Positions 36,048 to 46,030 are shown, numbered from the stretch's first letter. The stretch is DNA of 64,000 bases from CAVYGM01 sp963768025 (GCA_963768025.1 CAVYGM010000011.1:186001-250000); one strand, 5' to 3'. Numbers and translations: made by a program. Notes: generated by a model not told the origin, from the sequence alone.

Positions 36048-36115
36048 TTTTGTTAGGTCTGATTTTCCTTCTCACCCGTATCTGAATTCCTTACTTTACA
36101 AATTTGCTAGTAACC

Positions 36116-36595
36116 ATGTCCAGTGCCGATAAAAATTTGAGCGTTTTTAGTACCGACGACCTACCCGACATCAGTACCCGTACCTTTGCTCTGGTCGTAG
36201 CCGAGTGGAACAGTGAGGTAACCGAAAAACTCTTTGAAGGGGCCTACCAAACCTTGCTGGCGTACGGGGCGAAGGCAGAAAACGTGATTCGGGCAAATGT
36301 TCCCGGAAGCTACGAGCTGAGTTTCGGGGCCCAGGTATTTGCCCGAAAAGAGAATGTTGACGCTGTTATTGCGCTCGGCTGCGTCATTCAGGGCGAAACC
36401 AAGCATAACGACTACATCAATCATGCTGTGGCCCAGGGCCTGACACAGGTGAGCCTGGAATGTCATAAGCCGGTTATTTTTGGGGTACTTACTCCCAATA
36501 CGCAGGAGCAGGCTCTTGACCGTGCGGGGGGCAAACACGGCAACAAAGGCGACGAAGCCGCTATGACAGCTATCAAAATGTTAAAACTAGTTTAA
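36116..36595 (+). CDS. ribH: 6,7-dimethyl-8-ribityllumazine synthase
   Basis: About 159 residues from ATG 36116 (a TTG at 36104 is also possible). The lumazine-synthase fold shows ALVVAEWNSEVTEKLFEGA, NVPGSYELSFGAQVFAR, ALGCVIQGETKHNDYI and PVIFGVLTPNTQEQALDRAGGKHGNKG. It makes lumazine from 5-amino-6-ribitylaminouracil and dihydroxybutanone phosphate in riboflavin synthesis. Other rib genes are not in the window. Confidence 0.95.
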   Translation: MSSADKNLSVFSTDDLPDISTRTFALVVAEWNSEVTEKLFEGAYQTLLAYGAKAENVIRANVPGSYELSFGAQVFARKENVDAVIALGCVIQGETKHNDYINHAVAQGLTQVSLECHKPVIFGVLTPNTQEQALDRAGGKHGNKGDEAAMTAIKMLKLV

Positions 36596-36614
36596 AAAAT
36601 AAGCCTCTTGTACC

Positions 36615-36869
36615 ATGGAACAATTCTGGTTCGATACCGTCGGATGGCTCGGATCTATACTGGTGGTAGCAGCCTACGCCCTCAACATCAGCGGGCGAAT
36701 GCGTGCCGATGCGCCCTTTTATTTATGGGCCAACATCATAGGTAGTATTGGACTCATCCTGAACACCGCCTATGTAGGGGCTTACCCATCGGCCTGCGTC
36801 AATGTGATATGGGTAGGGATTGGCCTCTGGGGCGTAGCCAAAAGCAGAAAAAAAGTACAATTAAAATAA
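36615..36869 (+). CDS. Small three-helix membrane protein, CBU_0592-like
   Basis: An 84-residue protein with three hydrophobic segments: GWLGSILVVAAYALNI, FYLWANIIGSIGLILNTAY and PSACVNVIWVGIGLWGV, ending in a basic tail. It matches the CBU_0592 family pattern. It follows ribH by 19 bases. Function unknown. Confidence 0.75.
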   Translation: MEQFWFDTVGWLGSILVVAAYALNISGRMRADAPFYLWANIIGSIGLILNTAYVGAYPSACVNVIWVGIGLWGVAKSRKKVQLK

Positions 36870-36936
36870 TCGTTACACTTCACAACAATCTGACTTTACC
36901 AGTAAACAGATTATCAACGATTAACCTTTCAATCCC

Positions 36937-38295
36937 ATGCAAGTATGGAAATTTGGTGGCACGTCGGTCGGGAGGCCCGAGCGTATGCACTCTATCCGTC
37001 AACTGATTACCTCCACGGATAGCCGTAAAATTGTTGTATTGTCGGCCTTGTCTGGAACCACCAACGCCCTGATTGCCATTGGTGAATCCGCCAAAGCCAA
37101 CCAGGAGGCCGAAGCTGTACAGCGCATCAAAGACCTGAAAGACCACTACGATACGTTTATCAAGGAGTTGTACCAAACGGAAGCAGGCCTTAGTAAAGGG
37201 CAGGCTATCGTGGAAAAAGAGTTTTCGTTTATCCGGTCCTTGATCAACATCAAGCCTTTTACCAGCAAACAGGAGAAGGAGCTAGTGGCAGAAGGAGAAC
37301 TCCTGAGTACTCAGATGTTTGAAGCCTACCTGGCAGAGCAAGGCGAAAATTCGATCCTACTGCCGGCGCTGGAGTTCATGCGGATTGATACCGAAGGAGA
37401 ACCGGAAATGGCGGTTATTGAGGAGAAGCTGACCACGATTCTGGATCAGCATCCCAGCAAGCAACTCATCATTACCCAGGGCTTTATTTGCCGCAATCCG
37501 CGCGGAGAGGTAGACAACCTGAAACGGGGCGGGTCTGATTATACGGCTTCTTTGATTGGCGGAGCCATCCGGGCGGAAGAAATTCAGATCTGGACGGATA
37601 TCGACGGCATGCACAACAACGATCCCCGGATTGTAAAGCGTACATTTCCCATCCGGGAGCTGACCTTTGAGGAAGCAGCTGAGTTGGCTTATTTTGGGGC
37701 TAAAATCCTGCATCCAAGTACCATCACGCCCGCTAAGATGCGCTCCGTGCCCGTCAGGCTCAAGAATACCATGCAGCCCGAAGCGCCAGGTACCCTTATC
37801 GCCACTACCTCGTCGGATCGGGAGATTAAGGCCATTGCGGCTAAGGACAACATTACGGCTATCTACATCCACTCGACCCGTATGCTGAATGCCCACGGAT
37901 TTCTGCGGCGGGTATTTGAGATTTTTGAAAAATACAAGACACCGGTAGATATGATCACTACCTCGGAGGTATCCGTCTCTGTCACGATCGACAACGACAC
38001 ACACCTGGACGCCATTACCGCCGAGCTACGTGAAATCGCCGACATTGAGGAGCACGACCGCGACCAGACCATCGTGTGTGTAGTGGGGAATTTCAGTGCG
38101 GACAAGGAAGGTGTAGCCATCAAGGTACTGGATGCTCTGAAGCATATCCCGTTGCGGATGATTTCGTACGGCGCTTCCGAGCACAACCTGTCTATTCTGA
38201 TTCATTCCAATTTGAAAGCTCAGGCGTTGAACGCGCTCAACGAGCGGCTTTTCTACTACGAGGACGCAATGAAGGATATTTTTACGGCACCGTAA
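36937..38295 (+). CDS. lysC: Aspartate kinase
   Basis: A 452-residue monofunctional aspartokinase. The N-terminal kinase has VWKFGGTSVGRPERM and GGSDYTASLIGGAI with EIQIWTDIDGMHNNDPR. The C-terminus has paired ACT domains (HSTRMLNAHGFLRRVFEIFEKY, ISYGASEHNLSILIHS) for lysine/threonine feedback. It phosphorylates aspartate as the first step to lysine, threonine and methionine. Length fits an unfused enzyme, unlike ThrA. The isoform symbol is less certain than the function. Confidence 0.9.
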   Translation: MQVWKFGGTSVGRPERMHSIRQLITSTDSRKIVVLSALSGTTNALIAIGESAKANQEAEAVQRIKDLKDHYDTFIKELYQTEAGLSKGQAIVEKEFSFIRSLINIKPFTSKQEKELVAEGELLSTQMFEAYLAEQGENSILLPALEFMRIDTEGEPEMAVIEEKLTTILDQHPSKQLIITQGFICRNPRGEVDNLKRGGSDYTASLIGGAIRAEEIQIWTDIDGMHNNDPRIVKRTFPIRELTFEEAAELAYFGAKILHPSTITPAKMRSVPVRLKNTMQPEAPGTLIATTSSDREIKAIAAKDNITAIYIHSTRMLNAHGFLRRVFEIFEKYKTPVDMITTSEVSVSVTIDNDTHLDAITAELREIADIEEHDRDQTIVCVVGNFSADKEGVAIKVLDALKHIPLRMISYGASEHNLSILIHSNLKAQALNALNERLFYYEDAMKDIFTAP

Positions 38296-38363
38296 GGCAA
38301 GGTAGTTTTTAGCCTCGTCGCAGAGCGGAGCACTTTTTTCTTCATTGACAATTAACCAACCCC

Positions 38364-39638
38364 ATGCTACAAACCACCTTTATCCGGGAAAATAAGGAAC
38401 TGACGATTGCGGGACTGAAAAAAAAGTACTTCCGCGACGCCGAAACAGTCGTAGAGCTGATTATCAAACTGGACCGTCTGCGCCGCGAAACCCAGCAGGA
38501 ACTGGATCAGGTGCTGACCCGGTCGAATGCGATGGCCAAAGAAATAGGTGGCCTGATGAAGCAAGGCAAAAAAGCAGAGGCCGAAGCCGCCAAAGCAGAA
38601 ACGGCCAGCCTGAAGGATCGTTCCAGAGAACTGGACGAGCAGCTGAAACGCGCCGAAGCTGAATTACAGGAAGAGTTAGTGAAGCTCCCCAATCTACCCC
38701 ACAAAAGCGTTCCCGAGGGCCGTACCGCTGATGAGAACGAGACTATTCTGGAAAAAGGTGAAAAACCGGTAATGCCAGAAGGTGCTCAGCCGCACTGGGA
38801 GCTGATCAAAAAGCATGACATCATTGATTTTGAATTAGGGAATAAGATCAGTGGCGCGGGTTTTCCGGTTTATAAAGGGAAGGGCGCCCGGATTCAGCGC
38901 GCCATGATTTCGTTTTTTCTGAACGAGGCCGCAGCCGCGGGCTATACCGAAATTCAGCCACCGATTGTGGTCAATGCCGCCTCGGGCTTTGGAACCGGAC
39001 AGCTCCCCGACAAGGAGGGGCAGATGTACTACATGCCCGAGGATGACCTGTATTTGATTCCGACCGCCGAGGTACCCATCACCAACCTCTACCGCGATGT
39101 GATCGTGGCCGAGAGTGACTTGCCGGTCAAGAACGTGGGCCATACCCCCTGCTTCCGCAGGGAAGCCGGTAGCTGGGGCGCGCACGTGCGGGGCCTGAAC
39201 CGCCTACACCAGTTTGATAAAGTAGAGATCGTGCAGATATGCAAGCCCGAGGAGTCGTATGCCGCGCTGGAAGAAATGGCAAAACACGTACAGGGACTTT
39301 TGGAAAAACTGGAACTGCCCTACCGAATTCTGCGCCTGTGTGGCGGCGATATGGGCTTTACCTCCGCCCTGACCTACGACTTTGAGGTGTGGTCGGCCGC
39401 CCAGGAGCGTTGGCTCGAATGCAGCTCCGTATCCAATTTCGAAAACTACCAGGCCAACCGCCTCAAACTCCGTTACAAAGTAGAGGGGAAAACGCAGCTG
39501 CTGCACACCCTCAACGGCTCGGCGCTCGCATTGCCACGTATTTTGGCCGCCCTGCTTGAAAACAATCAGCAGGCCAATGGTAGTATCCGTATTCCGGAGG
39601 TACTGGTACCTTATTGTGGGTTTGATACCATTGGGTAA
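38364..39638 (+). CDS. serS: Seryl-tRNA synthetase
   Basis: A 424-residue class II synthetase. An N-terminal antiparallel coiled coil (residues 25-110) contacts the tRNA. The core has motif 2 TPCFRREAGSWGAHVRGLNRLHQFDKVE and motif 3 LNGSALALPRILAALLEN. Ser is activated with ATP and charged to tRNA-Ser. Start ATG 38364 gives the standard length. A terminator follows at 39687. Confidence 0.97.
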   Translation: MLQTTFIRENKELTIAGLKKKYFRDAETVVELIIKLDRLRRETQQELDQVLTRSNAMAKEIGGLMKQGKKAEAEAAKAETASLKDRSRELDEQLKRAEAELQEELVKLPNLPHKSVPEGRTADENETILEKGEKPVMPEGAQPHWELIKKHDIIDFELGNKISGAGFPVYKGKGARIQRAMISFFLNEAAAAGYTEIQPPIVVNAASGFGTGQLPDKEGQMYYMPEDDLYLIPTAEVPITNLYRDVIVAESDLPVKNVGHTPCFRREAGSWGAHVRGLNRLHQFDKVEIVQICKPEESYAALEEMAKHVQGLLEKLELPYRILRLCGGDMGFTSALTYDFEVWSAAQERWLECSSVSNFENYQANRLKLRYKVEGKTQLLHTLNGSALALPRILAALLENNQQANGSIRIPEVLVPYCGFDTIG

Positions 39639-39686
39639 AAGATGTTTGCCTTCGGGCCGAGGAACTTCGCCCGAGGTTTTATAAAT

Positions 39687-39718
39687 AAAAATCCCCGTCG
39701 GGTTAGGCGGGGATTTTT
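39687..39718. terminator. Bidirectional terminator between serS and the opposite membrane gene
   Basis: AAAAATCCCCG (39687-39697) pairs with CGGGGATTTTT (39708-39718), T-rich on both sides. Confidence 0.8.
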
Positions 39719-39741
39719 GTTGTTTCTACATCGTATAAAAA

Positions 39742-40992
39742 CTAGGCAAAGGCTCGCTTCCTACTGCTCCTTGCGGCCAGCCACACAAAATACCCTGTGA
39801 GCCCCACTATTATTACCTGCATCAGGTAATCCAGCACGAGGGCCGGAGTGGCCCACACGTCCGATGGCATCAGGTATCTGGGCATTCCCAGCCGCCACCA
39901 GTAGGAGGGATGCACGACGCACAGCAGGTTGAACAGGAGCAAGAGCCCTACCTGTTTTCTGTTCTGCCAGTCGAGGATATAAAATACCAGCGGTATCAGG
40001 AAAAGGAAGATATAGTTGCTGTAGGCGCTCTGCTGAATCACCATCATAGTAGCATACAGTACTACCCAGGTGCGGGAGATGAGTTCGGGGAAATCGGCAT
40101 AGCGAAAACGCCAGGCCGTCCAACTGCCAATGCCTACGGAAACAACAAGCCCCACCCAGTTCCAGAACTTTTCACCAACGCTAATACTGTTAAAAAACCA
40201 GGGGTTGAGTACCGAAAGCACATTAGGTGCCCGTAGTACCTTCGCCTCGTCGAGCGGTTGGGTAAACTCCCAACCTACCAATGGGTACAGAATAGCCAGG
40301 CTGAGGATACCTACTACCGCCATTATCAGTACAAAGCGCACTTTTTCCTTTTCCAATAAAAATAATGGTACCAGAATGAGTACGAAAATAGCTTTGGTCA
40401 TCAGCAGAGCCACCGCCAGAATGAGGGCGTATACCTCTACCCGCCCGGTACGCTGTCGGTAGAGATACGCCACGATCACAAATAGCCACATCCAGACATC
40501 CTCCTGTGCGCCCACTACACAAAGAATCAGCGAGCCGGGAAGCAAGTAGTAAAGCAAGGCCGTATAGAGAAAATCAGCGTCCGACAGACGGGCCCGATAC
40601 AGGTGCCACGTTACCCACAACGCCAAGGCATCCATAACCGTCATAGCGAATACGATCATCCGGGGGTCGTACCAGATTTTCAGCCAAGCACCCAGGTAGT
40701 ACGCATACAACGGCGAGTAAGGCGACCAGAAATCGCGGTATACTACCATGCCCTGAGAGGCTTTGCTCCCTTCATCCCAAAAGCCATTCACGTCGGAAGT
40801 AGGAGCAATGCCAGCTAGGATGTATACTATCACAAACGGCAGCAGACGGAAAAGTAACCAGCCCACGGCGATCCAGATGACGACGTTCCGGTCTTTCAAC
40901 CGCTGCTGCAGGTATGCCTTTTTCCATAAGACAGCGCTTATGACCAGCAGCAGTGCCACACTTAGGGCTACTTTGAGGATGACTATGCTCAT
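39742..40992 (-). CDS. Polytopic membrane protein, possible GT-C-fold glycosyltransferase
   Basis: About 416 residues from ATG 40992, which overlaps the upstream stop (ATGA 40989-40992); a longer frame from 41058 adds 22 unlikely residues. About ten membrane helices. The first outer loop has the acidic PTSDVNGFWDEGSKASQGMVVYRDFWS, and YRDFWS is shared with the next gene. Acidic residues in that loop are typical of GT-C polyprenyl-phosphate-sugar transferases, but no family match is certain. A role in surface glycan export is inferred. Confidence 0.65.
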   Translation of the reverse strand: MSIVILKVALSVALLLVISAVLWKKAYLQQRLKDRNVVIWIAVGWLLFRLLPFVIVYILAGIAPTSDVNGFWDEGSKASQGMVVYRDFWSPYSPLYAYYLGAWLKIWYDPRMIVFAMTVMDALALWVTWHLYRARLSDADFLYTALLYYLLPGSLILCVVGAQEDVWMWLFVIVAYLYRQRTGRVEVYALILAVALLMTKAIFVLILVPLFLLEKEKVRFVLIMAVVGILSLAILYPLVGWEFTQPLDEAKVLRAPNVLSVLNPWFFNSISVGEKFWNWVGLVVSVGIGSWTAWRFRYADFPELISRTWVVLYATMMVIQQSAYSNYIFLFLIPLVFYILDWQNRKQVGLLLLFNLLCVVHPSYWWRLGMPRYLMPSDVWATPALVLDYLMQVIIVGLTGYFVWLAARSSRKRAFA

Positions 40993-42260
40993 ACAGCCAC
41001 GGAAAATTTGGCCTTGACAACGTGCTGATAGGCCTGTCGGAGAATCCAGAGGAAGCACGCCACGCTAACGAGTTGCAAGGAGTATTCAAATAGGTATATT
41101 GGCTCGGCAAACATCCCAAAGCTAGTGTAGGAGGGCTGATCATTGTAGACGTACACGAAAGGCTGCACTACCGTAAGCCAGTTGAGAGTAAGCAAAATTC
41201 CTACGTGCCAGGCTTTTTTCAGGTTAACAAGTTCAAATACCACCGCTACCAAATAGGCTATCAGATAGGCTCCCGGTGCGCTCGCCTGAAAGAGCATCAT
41301 GCACACGAAAGTAGCAATAAATAAGCCGGGAAGTACTTCGGTGAGGTGCCGGGTACGGCTCTTCCAGGCCATATAGGAAGGAATCATGAGAGTAAATACC
41401 AGTCCGATCCAGTTGAGCAGGGGGGAGTTTTTTTCGTTGATAGTAATAAAAATTTCAATGAATGGTCGAAACACCGAAAAGAGATTAGGGGTCATGAGTT
41501 GCTCGGTATGCCGGATTGGCATCAGGAAAAGGTCACCAATCTGCCAGTACAACAAGCCCAGAACCGGCAGCCCGATGGCCGCCATGGTCAGGAGCATTTT
41601 TAGTGGCTTGCGGGTAACCAGTAGCAAGGGCGGCAGGAAAAAGATGAAGGTTACCTTAATGGTCAGGAGGGCCAGGGCAAATAGTACTCCCAAGCCAATC
41701 TCATAGTTTTTGGGATGGCGATGCGCGAATCGCCAAAGCAGCAGGGCCGCACCCCAAAACCACACTTCTTCCTGCCCATCTACCAAAATGTACATAAAAG
41801 CTGCCGGCAACAGCCAGTAGACGAAGGTGAGTTGCAAAGCGTTGGCCGTTTTTTCCTTGTACGTTCGGTAGGTAAGCCACACGATCAGCGTCTCCATCAG
41901 CACCATTAGAAGCACAATAGCCCGTGAATTGTGCCACAACCACAGCGGTAGACTAATTATATAGGCAAAGAGCGGCGCGTGGTAGGACCAGAAATCGCGG
42001 TACACAAATCCGCCCAGCTTGGCGGCTTGGGCTTTGTAGAAGAAAAACGGCACATCACCGCGCGGGTCTTCGTTGATAATCAGAAAAACTCCGATCCAAG
42101 GCAACAAACGGACTATCAGAAACCCTACTCCCAATACCCAGGTATCCTGTTCTTGCTGCCACTTTGCAAACAGGCCAGGCCTAAGCACCACCCATATGAG
42201 GGCAACGCTTAAGAAAAAAGAAAAGAGGATTTTTATATAGAAAACAGTAAGTATGGGCAT
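40989..42260 (-). CDS. Polytopic membrane protein, paralogue of the downstream gene
   Basis: A 423-residue membrane protein with about ten helices. It repeats the downstream design: EDPRGDVPFFFYKAQ with VYRDFWSYHAPLFAY in the first outer loop and DGQEEVWFWGAAL in the middle, matching AQEDVWMWLFV there. The pair is a tandem duplication with four-base start/stop overlap. Substrate unknown; the GT-C idea applies here too. Confidence 0.65.
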   Translation of the reverse strand: MPILTVFYIKILFSFFLSVALIWVVLRPGLFAKWQQEQDTWVLGVGFLIVRLLPWIGVFLIINEDPRGDVPFFFYKAQAAKLGGFVYRDFWSYHAPLFAYIISLPLWLWHNSRAIVLLMVLMETLIVWLTYRTYKEKTANALQLTFVYWLLPAAFMYILVDGQEEVWFWGAALLLWRFAHRHPKNYEIGLGVLFALALLTIKVTFIFFLPPLLLVTRKPLKMLLTMAAIGLPVLGLLYWQIGDLFLMPIRHTEQLMTPNLFSVFRPFIEIFITINEKNSPLLNWIGLVFTLMIPSYMAWKSRTRHLTEVLPGLFIATFVCMMLFQASAPGAYLIAYLVAVVFELVNLKKAWHVGILLTLNWLTVVQPFVYVYNDQPSYTSFGMFAEPIYLFEYSLQLVSVACFLWILRQAYQHVVKAKFSVAV

Positions 42261-42300
42261 ATTGGAGGTAAGAAATAATATTTATGAGGAAGTGGGTCTT

Positions 42301-43497
42301 TTATTCAAACCACCCCCACCCTGCCATCCTGTCTAGGACCATCAGGGCCTTCATCGGCAAGGGCTCAGCCCATATCACTTTGTTATACCCTTGTGTATAA
42401 CACATGGGGCTAATAATACATATAATAGCCATGATAAAGGTTACCAATCTATACTCTGTAAGGGATAGTAGCCGGGACAAAATAAGACCGCTAATAAGCA
42501 AGAATGGAAATCCATACCCCAAGGCCCTGTCAATATCGTGAACAAAAATACCTGTAATAATCAACACAATGAAACCTACCAAAAGAGCAATGAGATGCCA
42601 ATACCGGCCGGTTTTGAAAAGTGTAAAACCGGCTACGAGCAAAGGAAGCCACATACCCTCAAAGGAGGTCCATAGGCTATTTCCAAGACCCCAGCGGTGC
42701 ATGTCTGCAAAAAGCACAGGGGTACCCATCGTAGTGTAGCGATGCTCGGAAAAGTAAGTACTCATGATATAATTGCGAAAAACCAGGTATACTGCCAGGG
42801 CTACCAGTACCACCCAGGTTTGTGATGAGAAGATACCCTTTATTGTTGTGAAAAAGCTGTTGGACTCCACTGTCAATGGCTCATCGAGTAGAGAACGGGT
42901 CATCCACCACAAAATCAGATATCCGGAGGCAATGAGGGCTCTTTCATCAGTAAAAAAAGCAGCCTGAAGACAAATAAATAACACAAGGGGGTTACGGATC
43001 AGCAAGGCTAGCATCAGAAAAAAGTAAGCATAGCTGTCGCCATATCCTGCCGTATCCACGAAAAACCAGGAAAAAACAAAAATATTGGAAAGGCCTAGTG
43101 TGAAAAAAGCCGTCAGTATTTTGTCACCAGTTTGCCGGAACACTTCCCGGGAAAACAAATACAAAAATAGGATTCCCAAAATTGCCTGGATCATTAAAAT
43201 CATCCAAACACTTTGCCCAGTAATTGCATAAATAAGCGGGAGAATCCAACGCATCACCATGTTTTCTCTCCGAATGTATACGTCCAGACCGGTAGGGTGA
43301 AGCAAGTCAGAAGCCTGAACTTTGATAAATGCCCAGGCATCTGAGTAGGCAACAGCCGTATAAGGGGGAGTAGCCAAACACCAGGAAAGTACCGCGCAAA
43401 AAATGACAAGTTTCCAAAGCCAGTACTTACTGTCCAATTTTATTTCAATAAAATCTGAGAGCCGGATATACTGATTTCGTAAGGATAACGGTTGCAT
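42301..43497 (-). CDS. Polytopic membrane protein of unknown function
   Basis: A 398-residue protein with about ten membrane helices. The first outer loop carries VAYSDAWAFIKVQASDLLHP and YIRRENMVMRWILP, unlike the YRDFWS loop of the two genes downstream, but the layout (acidic first loop, long hydrophobic body) is similar. It lies 40 bases upstream of the paralogue pair and may be cotranscribed. No family is recognised with confidence. Confidence 0.55.
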   Translation of the reverse strand: MQPLSLRNQYIRLSDFIEIKLDSKYWLWKLVIFCAVLSWCLATPPYTAVAYSDAWAFIKVQASDLLHPTGLDVYIRRENMVMRWILPLIYAITGQSVWMILMIQAILGILFLYLFSREVFRQTGDKILTAFFTLGLSNIFVFSWFFVDTAGYGDSYAYFFLMLALLIRNPLVLFICLQAAFFTDERALIASGYLILWWMTRSLLDEPLTVESNSFFTTIKGIFSSQTWVVLVALAVYLVFRNYIMSTYFSEHRYTTMGTPVLFADMHRWGLGNSLWTSFEGMWLPLLVAGFTLFKTGRYWHLIALLVGFIVLIITGIFVHDIDRALGYGFPFLLISGLILSRLLSLTEYRLVTFIMAIICIISPMCYTQGYNKVIWAEPLPMKALMVLDRMAGWGWFE

Positions 43498-43692
43498 TTA
43501 TGGCGGTAAAATGGCATTAGTCTATAGCAAAACTAATTGCCTCCTTCAAATTATCAAGACATATTGAGTCATTTTGGTGTTAAGAGTTGTTAAGTAACCT
43601 ATTCAACTCTATCAGGCAGCTTCTTAATTATGCTATTGGTTGACATTTAATCTATTAGTAGTCAGACTTTTGTGTCCCGTTTGTTAGTGGGC

Positions 43693-43723
43693 TTGTATAC
43701 AGGAGTAGATTTCATTATTTTTG
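43693..43723 (+). promoter_or_regulatory. Promoter for acyl-CoA dehydrogenase
   Basis: TTG (43693-43695), 20-base spacer, TATTTTTG (43716-43723), a full -7 match. Transcription from here starts after the 43672 frame start, so that longer start is excluded. Confidence 0.65.
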
Positions 43724-43788
43724 GTTATAAACTTCATCATCTATATTATTCAAGCAGTATTATGTCAATCATATCGGAAAGAACCCCC

Positions 43789-44928
43789 ATGGACTTTAAT
43801 CTTAGTGAAGAGCACGAAGCCGTAAGGCAGGCGGCCCGCGATTTTGCCCAAAACGAACTCCTCCCCGGGGTTATTGAACGCGACACCAATCAGAAATTTG
43901 ACTCCATTCTGTTGCGCAAAATGGGCGACATGGGCTTTATGGGCATGATGGTAGCGCCGGAGTACGGCGGTGGAGGCATGGACACTGTATCGTACGTGAT
44001 CGCCATGGAGGAGATCTCAAAAGTAGATGCTTCTGCCTCGGTGATTATGTCGGTCAATAACTCCCTGGTATGCTGGGGGCTGGAATATTTTGGCGGCGAA
44101 GCCCAAAAGCAAAAATACCTCCCCCGGCTTGCTTCAGGTGAGATTATCGGGGCGTTTTGTCTTTCGGAACCCGAAGCCGGGTCAGATGCCACCTCACAGC
44201 ATACTACGGCCCAAGACCAGGGCGACCATTATCTGCTCAATGGAACCAAAAACTGGATTACCAATGGCAACACGGCTTCGGTGTACCTGGTCATGGCCCA
44301 GACCGACGCTGGAAAAGGACATAAGGGCATCAACTGCCTGCTTGTGGAGAAGGGGGTGCAAGGCTTCTCTGTGGGCCGTAAAGAAGATAAAATGGGTATT
44401 CGGGCTTCTGATACCCATTCACTGATGTTTACTGACGTGGTGGTGCCGAAGGAGAACCGAATTGGAGAAGATGGCTTTGGTTTTAAATTTGCCATGGGTA
44501 CGCTCAATGGAGGGCGAATTGGAATAGCTGCCCAGGCGTTGGGCATTGCCTCGGGGGCTTACGAACTAGCCCTGCAGTACTCCATGGAACGCACCACATT
44601 CGGGAAGCCAATCTTTGATCACCAATCGATTCAATTCAAGCTAGCCGAGATGGCCACCCGCATAGAAGCCGCCCGACTATTGGTGTTCAAGGCCGCCCGC
44701 GAGAAGGATGAAGGCAAGGATTATGTGAAATCAGCCGCTATGGCCAAGCTCTTTGCTTCAGACGTAGCTATGTGGACTACCACCGAAGCCGTACAGATAC
44801 ACGGAGGGTACGGATATGTGAAAGAATACCACGTGGAGCGCCTCATGCGTGACGCCAAGATTACGCAAATCTATGAAGGTACATCAGAAATACAAAAATT
44901 AGTTATTGCCAGAGAGTTGCTTAAATAG
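43789..44928 (+). CDS. Acyl-CoA dehydrogenase
   Basis: 379 residues from ATG 43789 (MDFNLSEEHEAVRQAARDFA), the usual family start and length; ATG 43762 is possible. Flavin/substrate motifs include AFCLSEPEAGSDATSQ, NWITNGNTASVYLVMAQ and GGYGYVKEYHVERLMRDAKI, with catalytic Glu in YEGTSEIQ. It oxidises short/medium acyl-CoA with FAD, passing electrons to ETF. It stands alone under its own promoter and terminator, without other beta-oxidation genes. Confidence 0.93.
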   Translation: MDFNLSEEHEAVRQAARDFAQNELLPGVIERDTNQKFDSILLRKMGDMGFMGMMVAPEYGGGGMDTVSYVIAMEEISKVDASASVIMSVNNSLVCWGLEYFGGEAQKQKYLPRLASGEIIGAFCLSEPEAGSDATSQHTTAQDQGDHYLLNGTKNWITNGNTASVYLVMAQTDAGKGHKGINCLLVEKGVQGFSVGRKEDKMGIRASDTHSLMFTDVVVPKENRIGEDGFGFKFAMGTLNGGRIGIAAQALGIASGAYELALQYSMERTTFGKPIFDHQSIQFKLAEMATRIEAARLLVFKAAREKDEGKDYVKSAAMAKLFASDVAMWTTTEAVQIHGGYGYVKEYHVERLMRDAKITQIYEGTSEIQKLVIARELLK

Positions 44929-44961
44929 CGCAAATTGGCCATTGTGCGAAATTTTATAAAA

Positions 44962-44996
44962 AAAATGTGCGTTATGTTGCTACAAACGCACATTTT
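44962..44996 (+). terminator. Intrinsic terminator after acyl-CoA dehydrogenase
   Basis: AAAATGTGCGTT (44962-44973) pairs with AACGCACATTTT (44985-44996), then a T run. Confidence 0.8.
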
Positions 44997-45021
44997 TTTT
45001 TACATTTTGTTCTCTACATAC

Positions 45022-45053
45022 TTGTATTAGTTTAGTACAATTTATTAGATTTG
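45022..45053 (+). promoter_or_regulatory. Promoter for the AraC regulator
   Basis: TTG (45022-45024), 21-base spacer, TAGATTTG (45046-45053), a full -7 match, 47 bases before the start. Confidence 0.6.
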
Positions 45054-45100
45054 TACAAAATTAGATTTTACCGGCCTTCGCACGCCCAAATATATATACT

Positions 45101-46030
45101 ATGGAAGATTACAATAAAATCATCGAATCCCTCGGAGTTAAGTTTGTGAAAGCACGTCACATTCACATTTTGCAGCCGATTACGATCAAAAACTACTACG
45201 ACGTGCAGAACTCCCTTACCATTCTTTACGATGGTGAAGTATCGTTCGGTACCGAGGAGCCCCAACGAGTGGAAGTGGGAGACATGCTATTTATTCCCGG
45301 AGGCAAGCACGCTACCGTCACGTACGGAAACTCCAGCTTGGCTAAGGTGGTATCCAACGAAGAGTTTATGACCAACCGCGACAACTATATTCAGGCCGGT
45401 CACGATCCGATTACGATTGGCAAACTGCCCAATTCGTTTGGTCTGATTTCGTTTGAGGCAAAGGTTTTTGACACCGTCAACTTCTTCACCTCGCTTGATG
45501 TACCTCCCTTTCTAATTAAGCGGGATGATCAGATGGCGCTTACGATCAATCAGATTTTGGGTGAGGATATGACCGATACGGCCGGCAAGGGACGAATCAT
45601 CAAGATCAAAACTGAGGAAGTTGTGATCGAGATCATTCGCTATATTTTGAAAAACAAGCTATTCGTAGAACAGCTCGTTACCAACAGCACCTACTTTAAA
45701 GACCCTCGTCTGATCGATATTTTTGCCTACATTAAAGACAACCTGGGGGGAGACCTTTCCAATAAAGTACTAGCCAATGTGGCCAACGTATCGGAAGATT
45801 ACGTAGGGCAATATTTCAAAATGCTCACGGGCATCAACCCTCAGGACTATATCGAGTATCAGCGCATGGAAAAAGCGGTGGATTTGCTGCGCACTTCCAA
45901 GAAAAGCATCCGGGCCATTGGATCCGACGTGGGCTATAAGGACACGGCTTACTTTTGCCGACGTTTCAAGATGATGTTTGGCATCCCGGCTGGTAAGATG
46001 CGCCGTCGTGAGTCACTGATGAACGTGTAG
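45101..46030 (+). CDS. AraC family transcriptional regulator with cupin sensor domain
   Basis: A 309-residue regulator. Residues 25-110 form a cupin-like sensor (YDGEVSFGTEEPQRVEVGDMLFIPGGKHATVTYG). Residues 200-305 carry the double HTH (LANVANVSEDYVGQYFKMLTG, DVGYKDTAYFCRRFKMMFG). The inducer is unknown. Own promoter upstream; a long inverted repeat downstream. It may control the neighbouring acyl-CoA dehydrogenase, but nothing proves it. Confidence 0.87.
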   Translation: MEDYNKIIESLGVKFVKARHIHILQPITIKNYYDVQNSLTILYDGEVSFGTEEPQRVEVGDMLFIPGGKHATVTYGNSSLAKVVSNEEFMTNRDNYIQAGHDPITIGKLPNSFGLISFEAKVFDTVNFFTSLDVPPFLIKRDDQMALTINQILGEDMTDTAGKGRIIKIKTEEVVIEIIRYILKNKLFVEQLVTNSTYFKDPRLIDIFAYIKDNLGGDLSNKVLANVANVSEDYVGQYFKMLTGINPQDYIEYQRMEKAVDLLRTSKKSIRAIGSDVGYKDTAYFCRRFKMMFGIPAGKMRRRESLMNV

